From Undaria pinnatifida (Eukaryota > Sar > Phaeophyceae > Laminariales > Alariaceae): a DNA stretch of 64,000 bases. The notes beneath the pieces were generated by a model. It had not been told where the DNA came from. It was given only the letters and a program-made list of their open reading frames with translations, and searched no databases. The stretch covers positions 1,720,116 through 1,784,115 of the forward strand of contig JABAKD010000006.1 in NCBI GenBank assembly GCA_012845835.1, written 5' to 3'. Positions 34,912 to 45,714 of this stretch are shown piece after piece. Both the position numbers and the translations under genes were made by a program. Every line of letters begins with the position of its first letter. Position 1 is the first letter of the stretch.

Positions 34912-36374
34912 TATTATAAAAAATGAAAATACACTCCAGCTAGCTGTGAGATCGAAGATTTCGTCGAAACCCATCTTTGCAAGCTGTGTGTGATACTCCG
35001 ATCGCGCGCATTACGAGCTGTGTGTCCTCATTAAGGATATAGGTCGGCGACTCCCCTTACAACTACGGTGTAGCTATCAGGGTCAACAGGATGATTTTAG
35101 TCAGTCTGTGCGCGGAAACTATAAAACCCGTTTCTGAGGGGGACAAAATCTGACAGCTGTGAAGGGAAATGTATCCTTTTATCAAGTGAATCTTGTAAGT
35201 CGAATAACCGGTGAGGGGGGTGGGGCCGAGTTTTGAAGGACGCGGGGGCCTGGTTTTGATCAAAAGCGAGCGGGTTTAGAGGGGGGGGGGGGGGGGGGGG
35301 GGGGGCAGCTCAATTTGTGCCTGGAAACTATACATTATTTTGAGGGGATAAATGTGACGGTTTTGGAAATAATACATGAGTTCATCATGTATATCCTGGG
35401 GTAAGTCGTATAATCAGTGAGTAAAGAGAGGGTGGAGTGTTCGAGGGGGTGGGGTTGGGATGGGTTGGGGGGGAGGTGGGGGGTGTGGGGGCGGGGGGGG
35501 GTGGGGGGGGGGGGAGGACGGGCTTTAGGTGAGGGGTTTGTTATACGTGTGGTGCTAGGTCTAGGCGATGGTGCGGGTGATGGGGGGGGGGGAGGGGACA
35601 CAGCGGCATGGATGGCTCTCGAAAGATAATGAGGTGATATGTTGTGCGTGAAGTGTTTATTAATGTAGCGGATTTCGATATTTGGTGGGGCGTTTGAGTA
35701 AGGGAGATCAAGAGGGGGGGGGCGGGTGGAGATTTTTTAGGAGGTTTAGGTCACAAATAATATTCACTTACACCTCGGCTGTGAGATCAAAGATATGAAG
35801 CAGCTTGTTATACGCGTGGTGCTAGGTCTAGGCGATCGTGCAGGTGGTCGGAAAAGAGGCGACGTTGGAGGGGCTATTATATAAAATGAAAATACACTCC
35901 AGCTGTGAGATCGAAGATTTCGTCGAAACCCGTCTTTGCAAGCTGTGTGTGATACTCCGATCGCGCGTATTACGGGTTGTGTGTCCTCATTAGGGATATA
36001 GGTCGGCGACTCCCCTTTCAACTACAGTGTAGCTATCAGGGTCAACAGGGTGATTTTAGTCAGTCTGTGCGCGAAAACTATAAAACCCGTTTCTGAGGGG
36101 GACAAAATCTCACAGCTGTCGAGGGAAATGTATCATTTTATCAAGTGAATCCTGCAAGTCGAATAACCGGTGAGGGGGGGGGGGCGGAGTTTTGAAGGAC
36201 GTGGGGGGCTGGTTTTGATCAAAAGCGAGCGGGGTTGGAGGGGGGGGGGGGGAAAGGGGGGGAAGGCGGACTGGCGGGCAATTTGTGCATGTAAGCTATA
36301 AATCCTTTCAAACAAGGGGATAAATCTGACGGTATTTTGGGAAAAAAAAAAAAAAAAATGCACCAGTTTATTAT

Positions 36375-36413
<39 letters not shown>

Positions 36414-37233
36414 GGGGGGGGGGATGGGGCGTGTGGGGCGGCTCAATATATGCGTGGAAACTTTACATTTTTTTGAGGGACAAATGTGACGGTTTTGGAA
36501 GTAATGCATCAGTTTATCATGTATATTCTGGGGTAGCTCGTACAATCAGTGAGTAGAGAGAGGGCGAAGTGTTCGAGGGGGTGGGGTCGGGATGTGTTGG
36601 GGGGGTTTAGGGAGGTGGGGGTGGCGGCGGGATGGGGGCGGGGGGGGGGGGGCGGGGGGGGGGGCGGGGGGGGGGGGGGGGGGGGGGGGGGGGAGGAAGG
36701 GTTTTAGGTGAGGGGTTTGTTATACGTGTGGTGCTAGGTCTAGGCGATGGTGCGGGTGGTGGGGAAGAAGGGGGCGTTCGGTGCGGGGGGAGGGGGAAAG
36801 CAGCGGCATGGATGGCTCTCGAAAGATAATATGCTGTGCGTGAAGAGTTTACTAATATGGCGGATTTCGATATTAGGTGGGGCGTTTGAGCAAGGGAGAG
36901 CGACAACGGGGGGGGGGTGGGGGGAGATTTTTCAAGAGGTTTAGGTCACAAACAACTTTTTCAAATACACTTCGGCTGTGAGATCAAAGATATGTAGGGG
37001 CTTGTTGTATGCGTGGTGCTAGGTCTAGGCGATCGTGCGGGTGGTTGGAGAAGACGGGAGGTTGGAGGGGGGGGGTTTTGCGGGGGGGTGGGGGGGAAGA
37101 AATGAAAACTACGTCATGGATGGTCAGAAAGATAATGACGTGATATCAACTGCGTATAGGTGTTTATTACTCAGGCCGATTTCGATTGTGAGTGGGGCGT
37201 TTTGTTTGGACAAACTAGGCGGAAGGGGGGGGA

Positions 37234-37265
<32 letters not shown>

Positions 37266-38035
37266 GGGGGGCGGGGGGGGGGGGGGGGCGCGGGGAGGAC
37301 GGGAGGGGGCGGGGGGGGCGGGAGGAAGGGTTTTAGGTGAGGGGTTTATTAAACGTGTGGTGCTAGGTCTAGGCGATGGTGCGGGGTGGTGGGAAAAAAG
37401 GGGGCGTTCGGGGCGGGGGGGGGGAAAGCAGCGGCATGAATGGCTCTCGAAAGATAATGAGGTGATATCCTGTGCGTGAAGTGTTTACTAATATGGCGGA
37501 TTTCGATATTAGGTGGGGCGTTTGAGCAAGGGAGAGCGAGAACGGGGGGGGGGGTGGGGGGAGATTTTTTAGGAGGTTTAGGTCACAAATAATGTTCAAA
37601 TACACTTCGGCTGTGAGATCAAAGATATGTAGGGGCTTGTTATATGCGTGGTGCTAGGTCTAGGCGATCGTGCGGGTGGTTGGAAAAGACGGGGCGTTGG
37701 AGGGGTTTTATTTGGGGGGGGGTGGGGGGAAAGAAATGAACACTACGTCATGGATGGTCAGAAAGGTAAGACGTGATATCAACTGCGTGTAGGTGTTTAT
37801 TACTCTGGCCGATTTCGATTGTGAGTGGGGCGTTTGGACAAACTAGGCGGAAGGGGGGGGGATCGGGGGACAGGGGGGGGGGGGGGGGGGAATGGGTGGG
37901 GTTTTAAATGAACAAGAGGGGTCAGGGGAGGGGGAGGGGAGGGGGGGGGGGGCGGGGGGCGGGACATTTCAATATGTGCGCGGAAACTATAAATCCTCAA
38001 AGGGGACAAACCTGACGATTGAAGCAATAAGACAT
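34912..38035 (+). repeat. Large poly-G mosaic repeat cluster
   Basis: At least five family ends (about 34925, 35770, 35893, 36965 and 37605) and many internal units, all plus-oriented, separated by G runs: 25 G at 35281-35305, about 38 G at 36375-36412, 28 G at 36666-36693 and 29 G at 37236-37264. Alternating modules carry GGTGCTAGGTCTAGGCGATS. Two kinds of end occur: CTCCAGCTGTGAGATCGAA and CTTCGGCTGTGAGATCAAA. No gene is present; the Pro-rich and Gly-rich frames are artefacts. Confidence 0.82.
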
Positions 38036-38205
38036 CCCTTTATATCATCTGCCTTGTAATGTTTACTATTCTAGAAGGTTTGATGTTAGATGCAGCATGC
38101 AACCCAGTGTTTAAGTGTAGTAAATACCGTGTTATTCTTCATAATTTGTTGTTGTATGATAGATGCATCGAAAGCTAGAATATTTTATAGAATATTTGTA
38201 GTCAC

Positions 38206-38415
38206 CATTATTTTCTGACATCGCTAATAGTAAGAAAGATATACGTATTGTCAAATACAACAGTAACAGGCGAGGTGATGTGGTCATACACTGTTTGTCA
38301 CCACCATCATACAGTTAACATTATTTTCTGACATCGCTAATTAAAAGAAAGAGATACGTATTGCCAAATACAACATGCGAGGTGATGTATGTGGCCATGC
38401 ACTGTCTCCGCCATT
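38206..38415. repeat. 113 bp tandem duplication
   Basis: Copies begin CATTATTTTCTGACATCGCT at 38206 and 38319. Just upstream of the tyrosine-recombinase element. Confidence 0.85.
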
Positions 38416-38458
38416 GCACACTAGAGGGAGAAATGCGAATCGTCAGTTTTCAAGGAAC

Positions 38459-38496
38459 GCTTGGTATACATGCGCTCAATTACGTTACCTCGTTAG
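38459..38496 (+). repeat. 38-bp direct repeat flanking the YR element, left copy
   Basis: GCTTGGTATACATGCGCTCA and on to TCGTTAG. Matches 44924-44961 with one mismatch. Sits exactly outside repeat A1 (the last 2 bases are shared). Confidence 0.85.
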
Positions 38497-38706
38497 CAGA
38501 ATATTATCGAAGTATGAGAAAATATGGGTTTTGTACGTACGTAAGAAGTTTGATCAATCAGATCAATGCGGTAATTCATAGTCGTATGAATGATAGCCTT
38601 GGGTACACCTGGCCCAGCTGTGTAGGCGACGACCTGCACGCGGAGAACGTAGGGGAGCAGAGTCAGAGCTACAGGTCCAAGGTGTGATACCGACTAGTTT
38701 AAGTTC
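38495..38706 (+). repeat. YR element repeat A1
   Basis: 212 bp starting AGCAGAATATTATCGAAG; same length as A2 (44017-44228). Ends just before the ORF1 start at 38721, so it also forms the 5' leader. Confidence 0.85.
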
Positions 38707-38720
38707 GTGCACCCCCAACG

Positions 38721-40163
38721 ATGGAAGAGTGCAAATCACCGGAGGCCGAAGCTCTCGTGGCTGCTGCTGTACGCGACCCTAATATGGCCGCCTCGGATGC
38801 GCGAGTCGAGGCAGAGGCTTATGCTGCTGTCGCTACTGTGCAAGTTGGGGTCGACGCTCGCCGTGCCGAAGCTCTGGCTGCTGTGCAAGCTGAGTCCGAA
38901 GGTCGCCGTGCCGCAGCAGCTTCGGTTGCTGCTACTGCTGCGCCTGGCACCGGGGCACCATCTTTATTCAGCCCTAGTCCCGCTGGGTCCGAGGCTGCGG
39001 GGGTCACATCGGCTGAGGTGCTCCCCTGGCAAGGGCAGGTGTCTGGCGAGTTCGCTCGGATAGACGTAGACGTGATCCGCCTCAAGGCGACGATGGATCG
39101 ACTGCTCGCATCCGTCGAAACCTTGCAGGATGCGGTGGCTGGTGGCGCATCAACAGTCGAGAATGTGGAGGCCATGTTACAGCAGTTCATGAACAACGTT
39201 GGCGATCGGCAGCCGGCTTCACGGGATAGTGGGGACGTGAGAGAGCGCCAACTCCAGAAGTCGCAACTAACCGACGATACGGCGCTCTGGAAAAAGATGG
39301 CGTCTAGGAAACATTGGGTGCTCCGCGGGCGCATACCTCCGAACATTGGCGACTCGGCGGCGGATATCCAGTCCTTCGTAGGCGAGGCCGTCAACGTCAC
39401 GACGTCAGTGGCTACCCAGCTACGCGCGATCAGTGACTTTGACGTTCGTGCGTACGGGCCGCGGGCGGAAGGGATGGTCGACCACCTGCTAATGGTCGCT
39501 GACCGCCTTGAGGTTTTGCGCCAGGCTCTTGTGGCGGTCCTGTCTGTTGGATTTTCCCTCGATAGCGACGGCGACCGTCACTGCCGGAAAAGGGTGGGAA
39601 CGATCGATGCCGCCTTCATGTCGGCGTCGGCCGACCTACGCCGGCATACCCTGAGCAATATGATCCTACTCTCTGGCCCCGCGGCGCGGGCTGTCATGAC
39701 CGAGATGGTAAACGACGATCTTCGCCTGTGGGTCAACGACCTCATGCGATTTGCACAGCAAGTCCGCCCGCCGATGGTGCCTCCTCCGTCCGACTTCCCG
39801 TTCTCGATGCCGCCTGTGCCTTCGTTCAAGCGCACGAGCGCCTTTTTCTCTAGCGGGGAAGACGTGCTCAAGCTCGTCGAAGGATTGCATGTCCCCCGCG
39901 ACAGCCAGGACGGGCCGTCCATGAGAAAAAGCAACCCGGCCAGCCCCGGTACACCAAAGAAAAAAAATCGCTGCCCAGTGCCGGCAGTTTGCTTCTCTGG
40001 GCCGATGCCGGTTCTCCAACTGCAAATTCTTGCATTCGGCTCCCCCGGCCGACGCCACTTCACTCGATGCCCTTCGCGACAGTGGCAGTTCAGCGGCGCC
40101 GCCTGTTGGGTCGCGGGCGTTGGCGCTGCGGTCAGAGCCCCGCGGTGGGTCCGGAGGTGGTAG
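38721..40163 (+). CDS. YR element ORF1 (Gag-like)
   Basis: 480 codons from an ATG 15 bp after A1. Ala-rich N-terminal region (about 1-70), a probable coiled coil around residues 110-160, then a helical region (about 190-375) of capsid-like character; no named domain recognised. At the A run 39958-39967 the coding signal moves to the next frame. There the frame reads CRQFASLGRCRFSNCKFLH, a CCCH zinc finger (C-x8-C-x4-C-x3-H) fitting a nucleic-acid-binding Gag. The last 65 codons of the listed frame are therefore probably not native. The true C-terminus lies near 40185 or further on. Confidence 0.6.
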   Translation: MEECKSPEAEALVAAAVRDPNMAASDARVEAEAYAAVATVQVGVDARRAEALAAVQAESEGRRAAAASVAATAAPGTGAPSLFSPSPAGSEAAGVTSAEVLPWQGQVSGEFARIDVDVIRLKATMDRLLASVETLQDAVAGGASTVENVEAMLQQFMNNVGDRQPASRDSGDVRERQLQKSQLTDDTALWKKMASRKHWVLRGRIPPNIGDSAADIQSFVGEAVNVTTSVATQLRAISDFDVRAYGPRAEGMVDHLLMVADRLEVLRQALVAVLSVGFSLDSDGDRHCRKRVGTIDAAFMSASADLRRHTLSNMILLSGPAARAVMTEMVNDDLRLWVNDLMRFAQQVRPPMVPPPSDFPFSMPPVPSFKRTSAFFSSGEDVLKLVEGLHVPRDSQDGPSMRKSNPASPGTPKKKNRCPVPAVCFSGPMPVLQLQILAFGSPGRRHFTRCPSRQWQFSGAACWVAGVGAAVRAPRWVRRW

Positions 40164-40413
40164 TGGCGGCGCGGGTTTTGGATGAGGAAACGGGCCCTTC
40201 CTGTCGGTTGGGCCAACATCTAGGGGGGCGGCTGCTGAGCGTGCCGTTGGTAGAGCGACGACGGCGCCGAGGGCCAGCGGGGGAGCGGGGGACCGGCCGG
40301 CCACCCAAGACGTAGGGGGGGGGCTGCGTGAGCGTGCGTTGGTAGCTCTGGCTGGCGATGGGGGTGTGGGACGTGCTCGCGCGGCGGTGGCTCCGGCTTC
40401 GGTCCTCTTCGAA

Positions 40414-40483
40414 GGGAAAGGTACGGTTTCTTGAGTGCGTGTGCGTGAGGGAAAGGTACGGTTTCTTGAGTGCGTGTGCGTGA
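40414..40483 (+). repeat. 35-bp tandem duplication in the YR element
   Basis: GGGAAAGGTACGGTTTCTTG and the next 15 bases occur twice in a row between ORF1 and the RT domain. Confidence 0.9.
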
Positions 40484-42697
40484 TGTGCCGGCTGACTTGC
40501 TGCGTGTACAAAGGGCAGTTGTTGGCGTACGTTCGGGTGCCTTGCGACTCACTTGGTTGGATGCTTGGGCGGTTGTAGTGCAGTCGATGGCCGACCAAGG
40601 CTCCACGAGCCTCGGTCATCTCGCATCGGAAAGCTCCTGCCTCTTGAGACAGTGTCAGGGCAGCGTTGTCCAACTTACATCCACCATCGGCCCCTCACTG
40701 TTTTCGCCGCATATCAACGCGGCTACCGTACGGCACTGGTTTGGATCAGCCAAGAAATTTACCTCTACCTCCTTACTACTTCGCGTGTTGGCGCCCGGCG
40801 CACCAGTGGGGGTAACAGGAGGAGGGGGATCTGACCGCTGAACTTGCTTATGGTAATCACCCGAGAATCGCACAACACGACGTCGCGATCCACAAAAAGA
40901 TTTGCGAGTACGTCGTGTACGGCCGCGCATTGGTACTTGATCTGCGTTTCGCTGGCGAAATTTTGGGGCTTCATATTTCACCGCTTAGCGTCGTTCTAGA
41001 ACGCAAATTTTGGATTATTCACGACCTCACGTTTGCGCGCGCGGGGGGTCGGACCAGTGTTAACGGTGACACGGATTTTGATTCCGCGCCACCGTCCGAG
41101 CTCGGCCACGTGCTTCGTGAGGTTTTACTTCGGGTAATGTTTTTGAGACAGACCCACGGTAGTAATGCTCGAATCCTCTGGTGCCGTGTGGACGTCAAAG
41201 ATGCGTCTCGACAGGTTTTGGTTGACTCGGCAGGTGCGCCGGTTTTCGGTTACCTGTTCGGTGATCGCGTCGTCGTGGATTTACGCTTGCAATTTGGGTG
41301 GCGTAATTGCCCGGGGTTTTGGGGTTGATGGCATCCGCGCTCGAGCATGCTCACACCCACTCTACGTTTCAAGGCGCAGATGTTTCCCAACAAGGGGCTG
41401 CGGCCCGTCGCGCACGTCCGAATTTCCCCGCTGCGGGGGGTTCCAGTTGTCTCTATCCCGGGCGATTGTGGCCCTGTCGCTGGCTCTGGTGGCAACGCCG
41501 GGAACTACTTCTTTGTGAGGTATTACGTAGACGATGGCATTCTCATCGAAGTGCAATGGTGGCCGGACGGTCGCCGTTGTTTGCGCGCTGTCCAGTCGCT
41601 GGCATCGGACCATTTTCGCTTGTTGGGCGAACGTGGCGTCTCTGATCCACCCCTCTTGTCCGCCAGAAAAATCACTGACTGGGACACGCAACTGGAGGTG
41701 TTGGGTTGGATCATTGACACAGAGGCACTTACGGTTACGTTGCCGTCCATAAGCGCCTGAAGCTGCAAAATCTCCTTGCGGAGTGGCCCTCGTCTCGTAC
41801 ATCGGCCTCAGCGAGGCAGGTGACGCAGCTCGTTGGCTTCCTTATACATGTCTCTTTTGCTGTGCGTCCGGGGCGGTTTTTCGTGAACCGTTTGTTGGCT
41901 TCGGTGGGTATGCCGCGCATATCTGCCGGAGCCGATTTAGGTTTTTCGTACGGCCAATCCCGGGCGGCGCCTCGTCTTGGGACCCAAGTATCACGGGGAC
42001 CTCGAGTTTTGGCGGTGGTTTGTTGAGGAAGGATTGGACGCGCGCGGTGGAACCTTGTCGGCTCCGATGTATCATTTGCTTGAGCGCCCCTCCCAACGTA
42101 CTATATTTTCGGATGCATCCAAAACCACTGTCGGGTGTTTCTGCCCTGAAACTGGGGTATACTGGAGATACGATCTTGGCGCCGGGGAACGACCTCGCTT
42201 TTGTGGGTCGAGCAAGTCAGTTGCAGGCGAGAACGATATATCGATTCCCGTTCTCGAACTGCTAGGTATGGTCGTCTCCGCTTGGGTCCTCGTATCTCTG
42301 TGTGCCGAGCGCCCGCCGCGTTAGGGGACTGCGTGTTGTTGCGTGGCGACAACAAAGCAGCCGTAGAGTGGGTGAGGCGGTGTCGAGGTGGCAAGGAGCC
42401 GAGATCGGGCGCGCTGATGCGCCTCCTTGGTGTGCTCAAATTGTCTTCTGGCTGGACGTTTGACGCGAAACACGTACGGGGTATTTTAAGGTTGCCGCTG
42501 ACGGTATCTCACGCTGGGATCGCGCTTCCGTCCTCGTTAATCTGCATGCTGTTCGACCGCATATTCCGTGGCAGGAGCAGGATCTGGGGGCCGCGGGCAT
42601 ATCCCTATGTACTTCGGTGTTGGCCTCGAACTCATGCGACACGCCATTGCGGCCTCGTCTGAACTCACTTATGAGGGGCATTTTGGCACATGGGTAG
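40470..42697 (+). pseudogene. YR element RT and RNase H, frameshifted
   Basis: Coding signal passes through frames at least six times. RT: 40470-40840 (N-terminal), 40840-41328 with VERKFWIIHDLTF-like and RVDVKDASRQ, a short shift, then 41440-41760 with the catalytic FVRYYVDDGILIEV (YVDD at 41524-41535). Connection: 41760-41960 with VSFAVRPGRFFVNRLLASVG. RNase H: 41977-42324 with IFSDAS and ISIPVLELLG, then LRGDNKAAVEW at about 42335, and a final stretch to a stop at 42695. Catalytic Asp and Glu residues of both enzymes are present, although no single frame holds them all. The stop falls inside the start of the recombinase frame, so the intact element probably had overlapping or fused ORFs. 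Confidence 0.75.
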
Positions 42698-43644
42698 AAT
42701 ATCGGGTACGTTGTGGCTTGCCAGTGTTTCTCGATCGGTGCCGAGACGGCATGGCTAACGTTTGGCATGTGTTTGAGTACGTCGCGTACGCCTTTTCGAC
42801 CAAGAAATTGCGGTCGGAAACTATTGAGAGCCATTTGTCAGCGATCAAGTTCTTTCACCGTATTTCGAGAGGTTTTAAGATCGACACCACTCATCCCGTG
42901 ATTGCTAATGCTCTTAAAGGCGCCGCTCGTTTGCATGCTGACATTGGCAACCAGGCAACCGTGCGGCGGCCCGTTTCGTGGGATATGCTGCTCGCGGGCG
43001 AGAAACTGATCCCCTCGTGGCGTGCCGGGGGTCGTGTTTTGTGGCTTTGCCCTGTGCGCTTGGTTCTGTCTCTTGACTCGCGCGTCAGAAATGTTTGCGG
43101 AAACCCGGTTACGATTTCACGAGATTATTGTTTGCGGCGTGCTGATGTTGCCTTCTTTCGCGGAAATATTCAGCTTACCGTTGCGCAGTGGTCAACAGCA
43201 GATCGTGTTGAGGTTCGGTTTCGCGGGTCGAAGGGTGACCAACTGCGGAAAGGGGCGGTTGTCACGCGTGTGCGAAAGGGTCCGTCGATGCGCGTGGGGG
43301 AAGGTGGCGGCGCCGTCGATCTCATGGTCGAATTGATGTCTTGTTACTTGTTTCTTCCCTCTTCGACCCCCTTGGTTGCGTTTGGCGTTGGTAACGGCAG
43401 ATGGTCCATGTGGACACAACATCAAGCAACAACAGCTTTGCGGAAAGTGGTTGCGTTGGCGGGTGTGCGTGCGGAGGAGTACGCCTTGCACTCCCTGAGG
43501 ATTGGAGGCGCAACGCACTTGTCGGCGGGGGGTGCAACACCGGAGGTGTTGCAGCGTGAGGGTCGATGGGCGACCAATGCATATAAGACGTATGTCCGTA
43601 GTCACGGAAAGGACGCCAGTTGGGTAGCAAGTGCTATGGCCTAG
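42568..43644 (+). CDS. YR element tyrosine recombinase, box I in another frame
   Basis: 358 codons. Homology to the family starts at about residue 25. The C-terminal catalytic block is clear: HSLRIGGATHLSAGG (His308, Arg311), REGRW (Trp near 333) and AYKTYVRSH (nucleophile probably Tyr342). The first catalytic arginine should lie in an LLTRASEMFAE-type segment. That segment exists, but one frame over (about 43046-43110; Arg codon 43079-43081). Two compensating indels thus scramble about 20 residues. The enzyme would join the circular DNA copy to the genome. As sequenced, activity is doubtful. Confidence 0.78.
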   Translation: MAGAGSGGRGHIPMYFGVGLELMRHAIAASSELTYEGHFGTWVEYRVRCGLPVFLDRCRDGMANVWHVFEYVAYAFSTKKLRSETIESHLSAIKFFHRISRGFKIDTTHPVIANALKGAARLHADIGNQATVRRPVSWDMLLAGEKLIPSWRAGGRVLWLCPVRLVLSLDSRVRNVCGNPVTISRDYCLRRADVAFFRGNIQLTVAQWSTADRVEVRFRGSKGDQLRKGAVVTRVRKGPSMRVGEGGGAVDLMVELMSCYLFLPSSTPLVAFGVGNGRWSMWTQHQATTALRKVVALAGVRAEEYALHSLRIGGATHLSAGGATPEVLQREGRWATNAYKTYVRSHGKDASWVASAMA

Positions 43645-43847
43645 GAAGGAATTAGCGGTGGGGTTCAGCCGGGGCAGGGCACCCAGTGGGGGCGAATTAA
43701 CCCACCTTTAGATCTGACTAGTTAGGCAAACGCGGAATCACAAAGAAGTGTGTTATCCCGTGTGCACTCTACGACTCGCGAGTAGGGGGGGGGCGGGGAG
43801 GTGAGACTACATCCGTAATACGGGCCTACTACCAGTTGTGCTGGAGG

Positions 43848-44016
43848 CTGGCGTCGAGAGTTCGATGTCGCCAGTTGGTTTGGGAGTTGACTCGTGTATA
43901 CGGATGTTGGCGGGGGGTTGCCGGCAGGGCAGCCCCGGGGTATTCCCATCTCCATCCCCCCTCTCCGGGCGGGGGGTTGCGCATTAATATAATACAACTT
44001 CGAAAGCAAAGTGCAA
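43848..44016 (+). repeat. YR element repeat B1
   Basis: 169 bp from CTGGCGTCGAGAG to AAGTGCAA; abuts A2. Matches B2 at 44750-44918 with about seven differences. Confidence 0.88.
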
Positions 44017-44228
44017 AGCAGAATATTATCGAAGTATGAGAAATAATGGGTCTTGTACGTACGTAAGAAGTTTGACCAATCAGATCAACGCAGTAATTCA
44101 TAGTCGTATGAGTGATAGCCTTGGGTACACCTGGCCCAGCTGTGTAGACCACGACCTTCACGCGGATCGCGTAGGGGAGGAGGGTCAGGGCTACAGGCCC
44201 AAGGTGTGATACAGACTAGTTTAAGTTC
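44017..44228 (+). repeat. YR element repeat A2
   Basis: 212 bp, same length as A1 and about 91 percent identical. The B1-A2 boundary (GTGCAA/AGCAGAAT) is where the ends of the element are joined, as expected for a circular intermediate. Confidence 0.88.
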
Positions 44229-44749
44229 CCACCCACCTGCCCGTGCTTTTGAGGGAGTCAGTGGAGGGGGAATTAATCGGTCGCAGTAACGTTGCGCGTG
44301 TTTGTTACTGTCTTGGTAAACGTACTCGTTTGCGCTGAAGATGCGACGGGGTTTCGTAGATTGCGCAGGTTGCGGTGGGGGCTAGCCGCATCAGTGTTAT
44401 AGCGGGTGTCCGTTGTTGCGTTCTTTAATCAGCATGTGTAATATCTGAGTATCCCTCCGTGCGGTGGGCTTACGTATGACTGTTTTACGCAGATATTATG
44501 TTGACAGTTAACAGCGAACGTCGTGACGGTGCATCGGCTCGGATTTAGCGCTCAATCTAAAAGTGTGGGAGAGGGGAATTATCCGACATTTGGCAAGGAA
44601 GTGCATTTGTTTAATGTACATGGTGTGTGCAGGCGTGCATATATATTACACGCGTGTGTACGTTTTTTTATATATATAAGCTGCACATTGTAGGTGGTTG
44701 CCTCGTATGTCTTCTTCGAGTTGCCAACGATTGTTCGTCGTTGGCTGTA

Positions 44750-44918
44750 CTGGCGTCGAGAGTTCGATGTCGCCAGTTGGTTTGGGAGTTGACTCGTGTA
44801 TACAGATGTTAGCGAGGGGTTGCCGGCGGGGCAGCCCCGGGGTATTCCCATCTCCAACCCCTCTCTCCGGGCGGGGGGTTGCGCATTAATATAATACAAC
44901 TTCGAAAGCGAAGTGCAA
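44750..44918 (+). repeat. YR element repeat B2 (3' end)
   Basis: Right terminus, ending AAGTGCAA before GTCAT and the 38-bp flanking repeat. Confidence 0.88.
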
Positions 44919-44923
44919 GTCAT

Positions 44924-44961
44924 GCTTGGTATACACGCGCTCAATTACGTTACCTCGTTAG
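44924..44961 (+). repeat. 38-bp direct repeat flanking the YR element, right copy
   Basis: One mismatch to 38459-38496 and separated from B2 by 5 bp. Confidence 0.85.
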
Positions 44962-45714
44962 TCATACTTCGCTTGGCATAGGTTGGGAGGCGATCATGCG
45001 GACGGAATGTACGAAATACCCTACTTAATGAGTTGGTAAGGTTGTTTACCGCAATTTTAACACATCTGCCCGTGCTTCCTTTTCCAAATTATTATTGTCT
45101 CAAATAAATGTACGATTTCACGCCGATGATTTTTACCTTGCCGATGTGGGTCTCTGCGGACGTCAATTTTACGACAGACATACATCTTACAGATAAATCA
45201 GGCGATGTTATCACTATTGTCATATACATGCGATGTCATCACTATTGATCGCGAGGGTGATTCTACTTCGTTAGGTATATATGGGCACTGGCCCGAAATT
45301 CGTCGAACTAACAACTGACCTCCTGAAAATATCTTCATAAAATGTTAGAATGACAGCGAATAAATTTAGAACCGTGGGTTCGTGTCCCACAGAGATTTTT
45401 TGGGGAGTAGCCGACTTTTATTCTCGAATGCTGAATTAATATACTAATATTAACATATTAGACAACGAGTAATAATCTGTATCAGTTCTCCTCCCGATAT
45501 TCAAGCAGAGAAAAACAGAATAAACCACCTACCATACATACGATAGAGCAGTATAGTAGAAACTACAGCGATAAACTTATATAATAGATATGATGTTAGA
45601 TCTAGCTCAAAATCCCCCACCTAAAGTAAAAATAAATACCAACAACACTCACCACTAATATTGAAAAAAAAGACCCCCTCCCAAACAAAAGCTCACCCGT
45701 TTAGTACTTGAAAA
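44962..45714. other. Unassigned AT-rich region
   Basis: No gene. A T-arm-like sequence (GTGGGTTCGTGTCCCAC) lies at about 45376-45392 without the rest of a tRNA. Confidence 0.5.

Larger units (their letters stand above)
38495..44918 (+). mobile_element. Tyrosine-recombinase retrotransposon, Ngaro/PAT-type split direct repeats
   Basis: A 6.4 kb element. Order: A1 (38495-38706), ORF1, RT/RNase H, tyrosine recombinase, B1 (43848-44016), A2 (44017-44228), a 0.5 kb spacer, B2 (44750-44918). Direct repeats arranged A1...B1-A2...B2 mark the Ngaro/PAT/kangaroo group; DIRS-1-type elements have inverted ends instead. Such elements integrate a circular DNA with a phage-like recombinase rather than a DDE integrase. 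A1/A2 are about 91 percent and B1/B2 about 96 percent identical by eye. ORF2 is broken by several frameshifts, so this copy is probably not autonomous, unless the shifts are assembly errors. Confidence 0.85.

Noticed and set aside
36133-37605. Pro-rich and Gly-rich ORFs over poly-G tracts
   Set aside because: Frames depend on homopolymer length and lie in non-coding repeats.
45320-45400. Possible tRNA gene (T arm GTGGGTTCGTGTCCCAC)
   Set aside because: Anticodon and D arms do not fold, no A box is convincing and no CCA-linked LTR follows.
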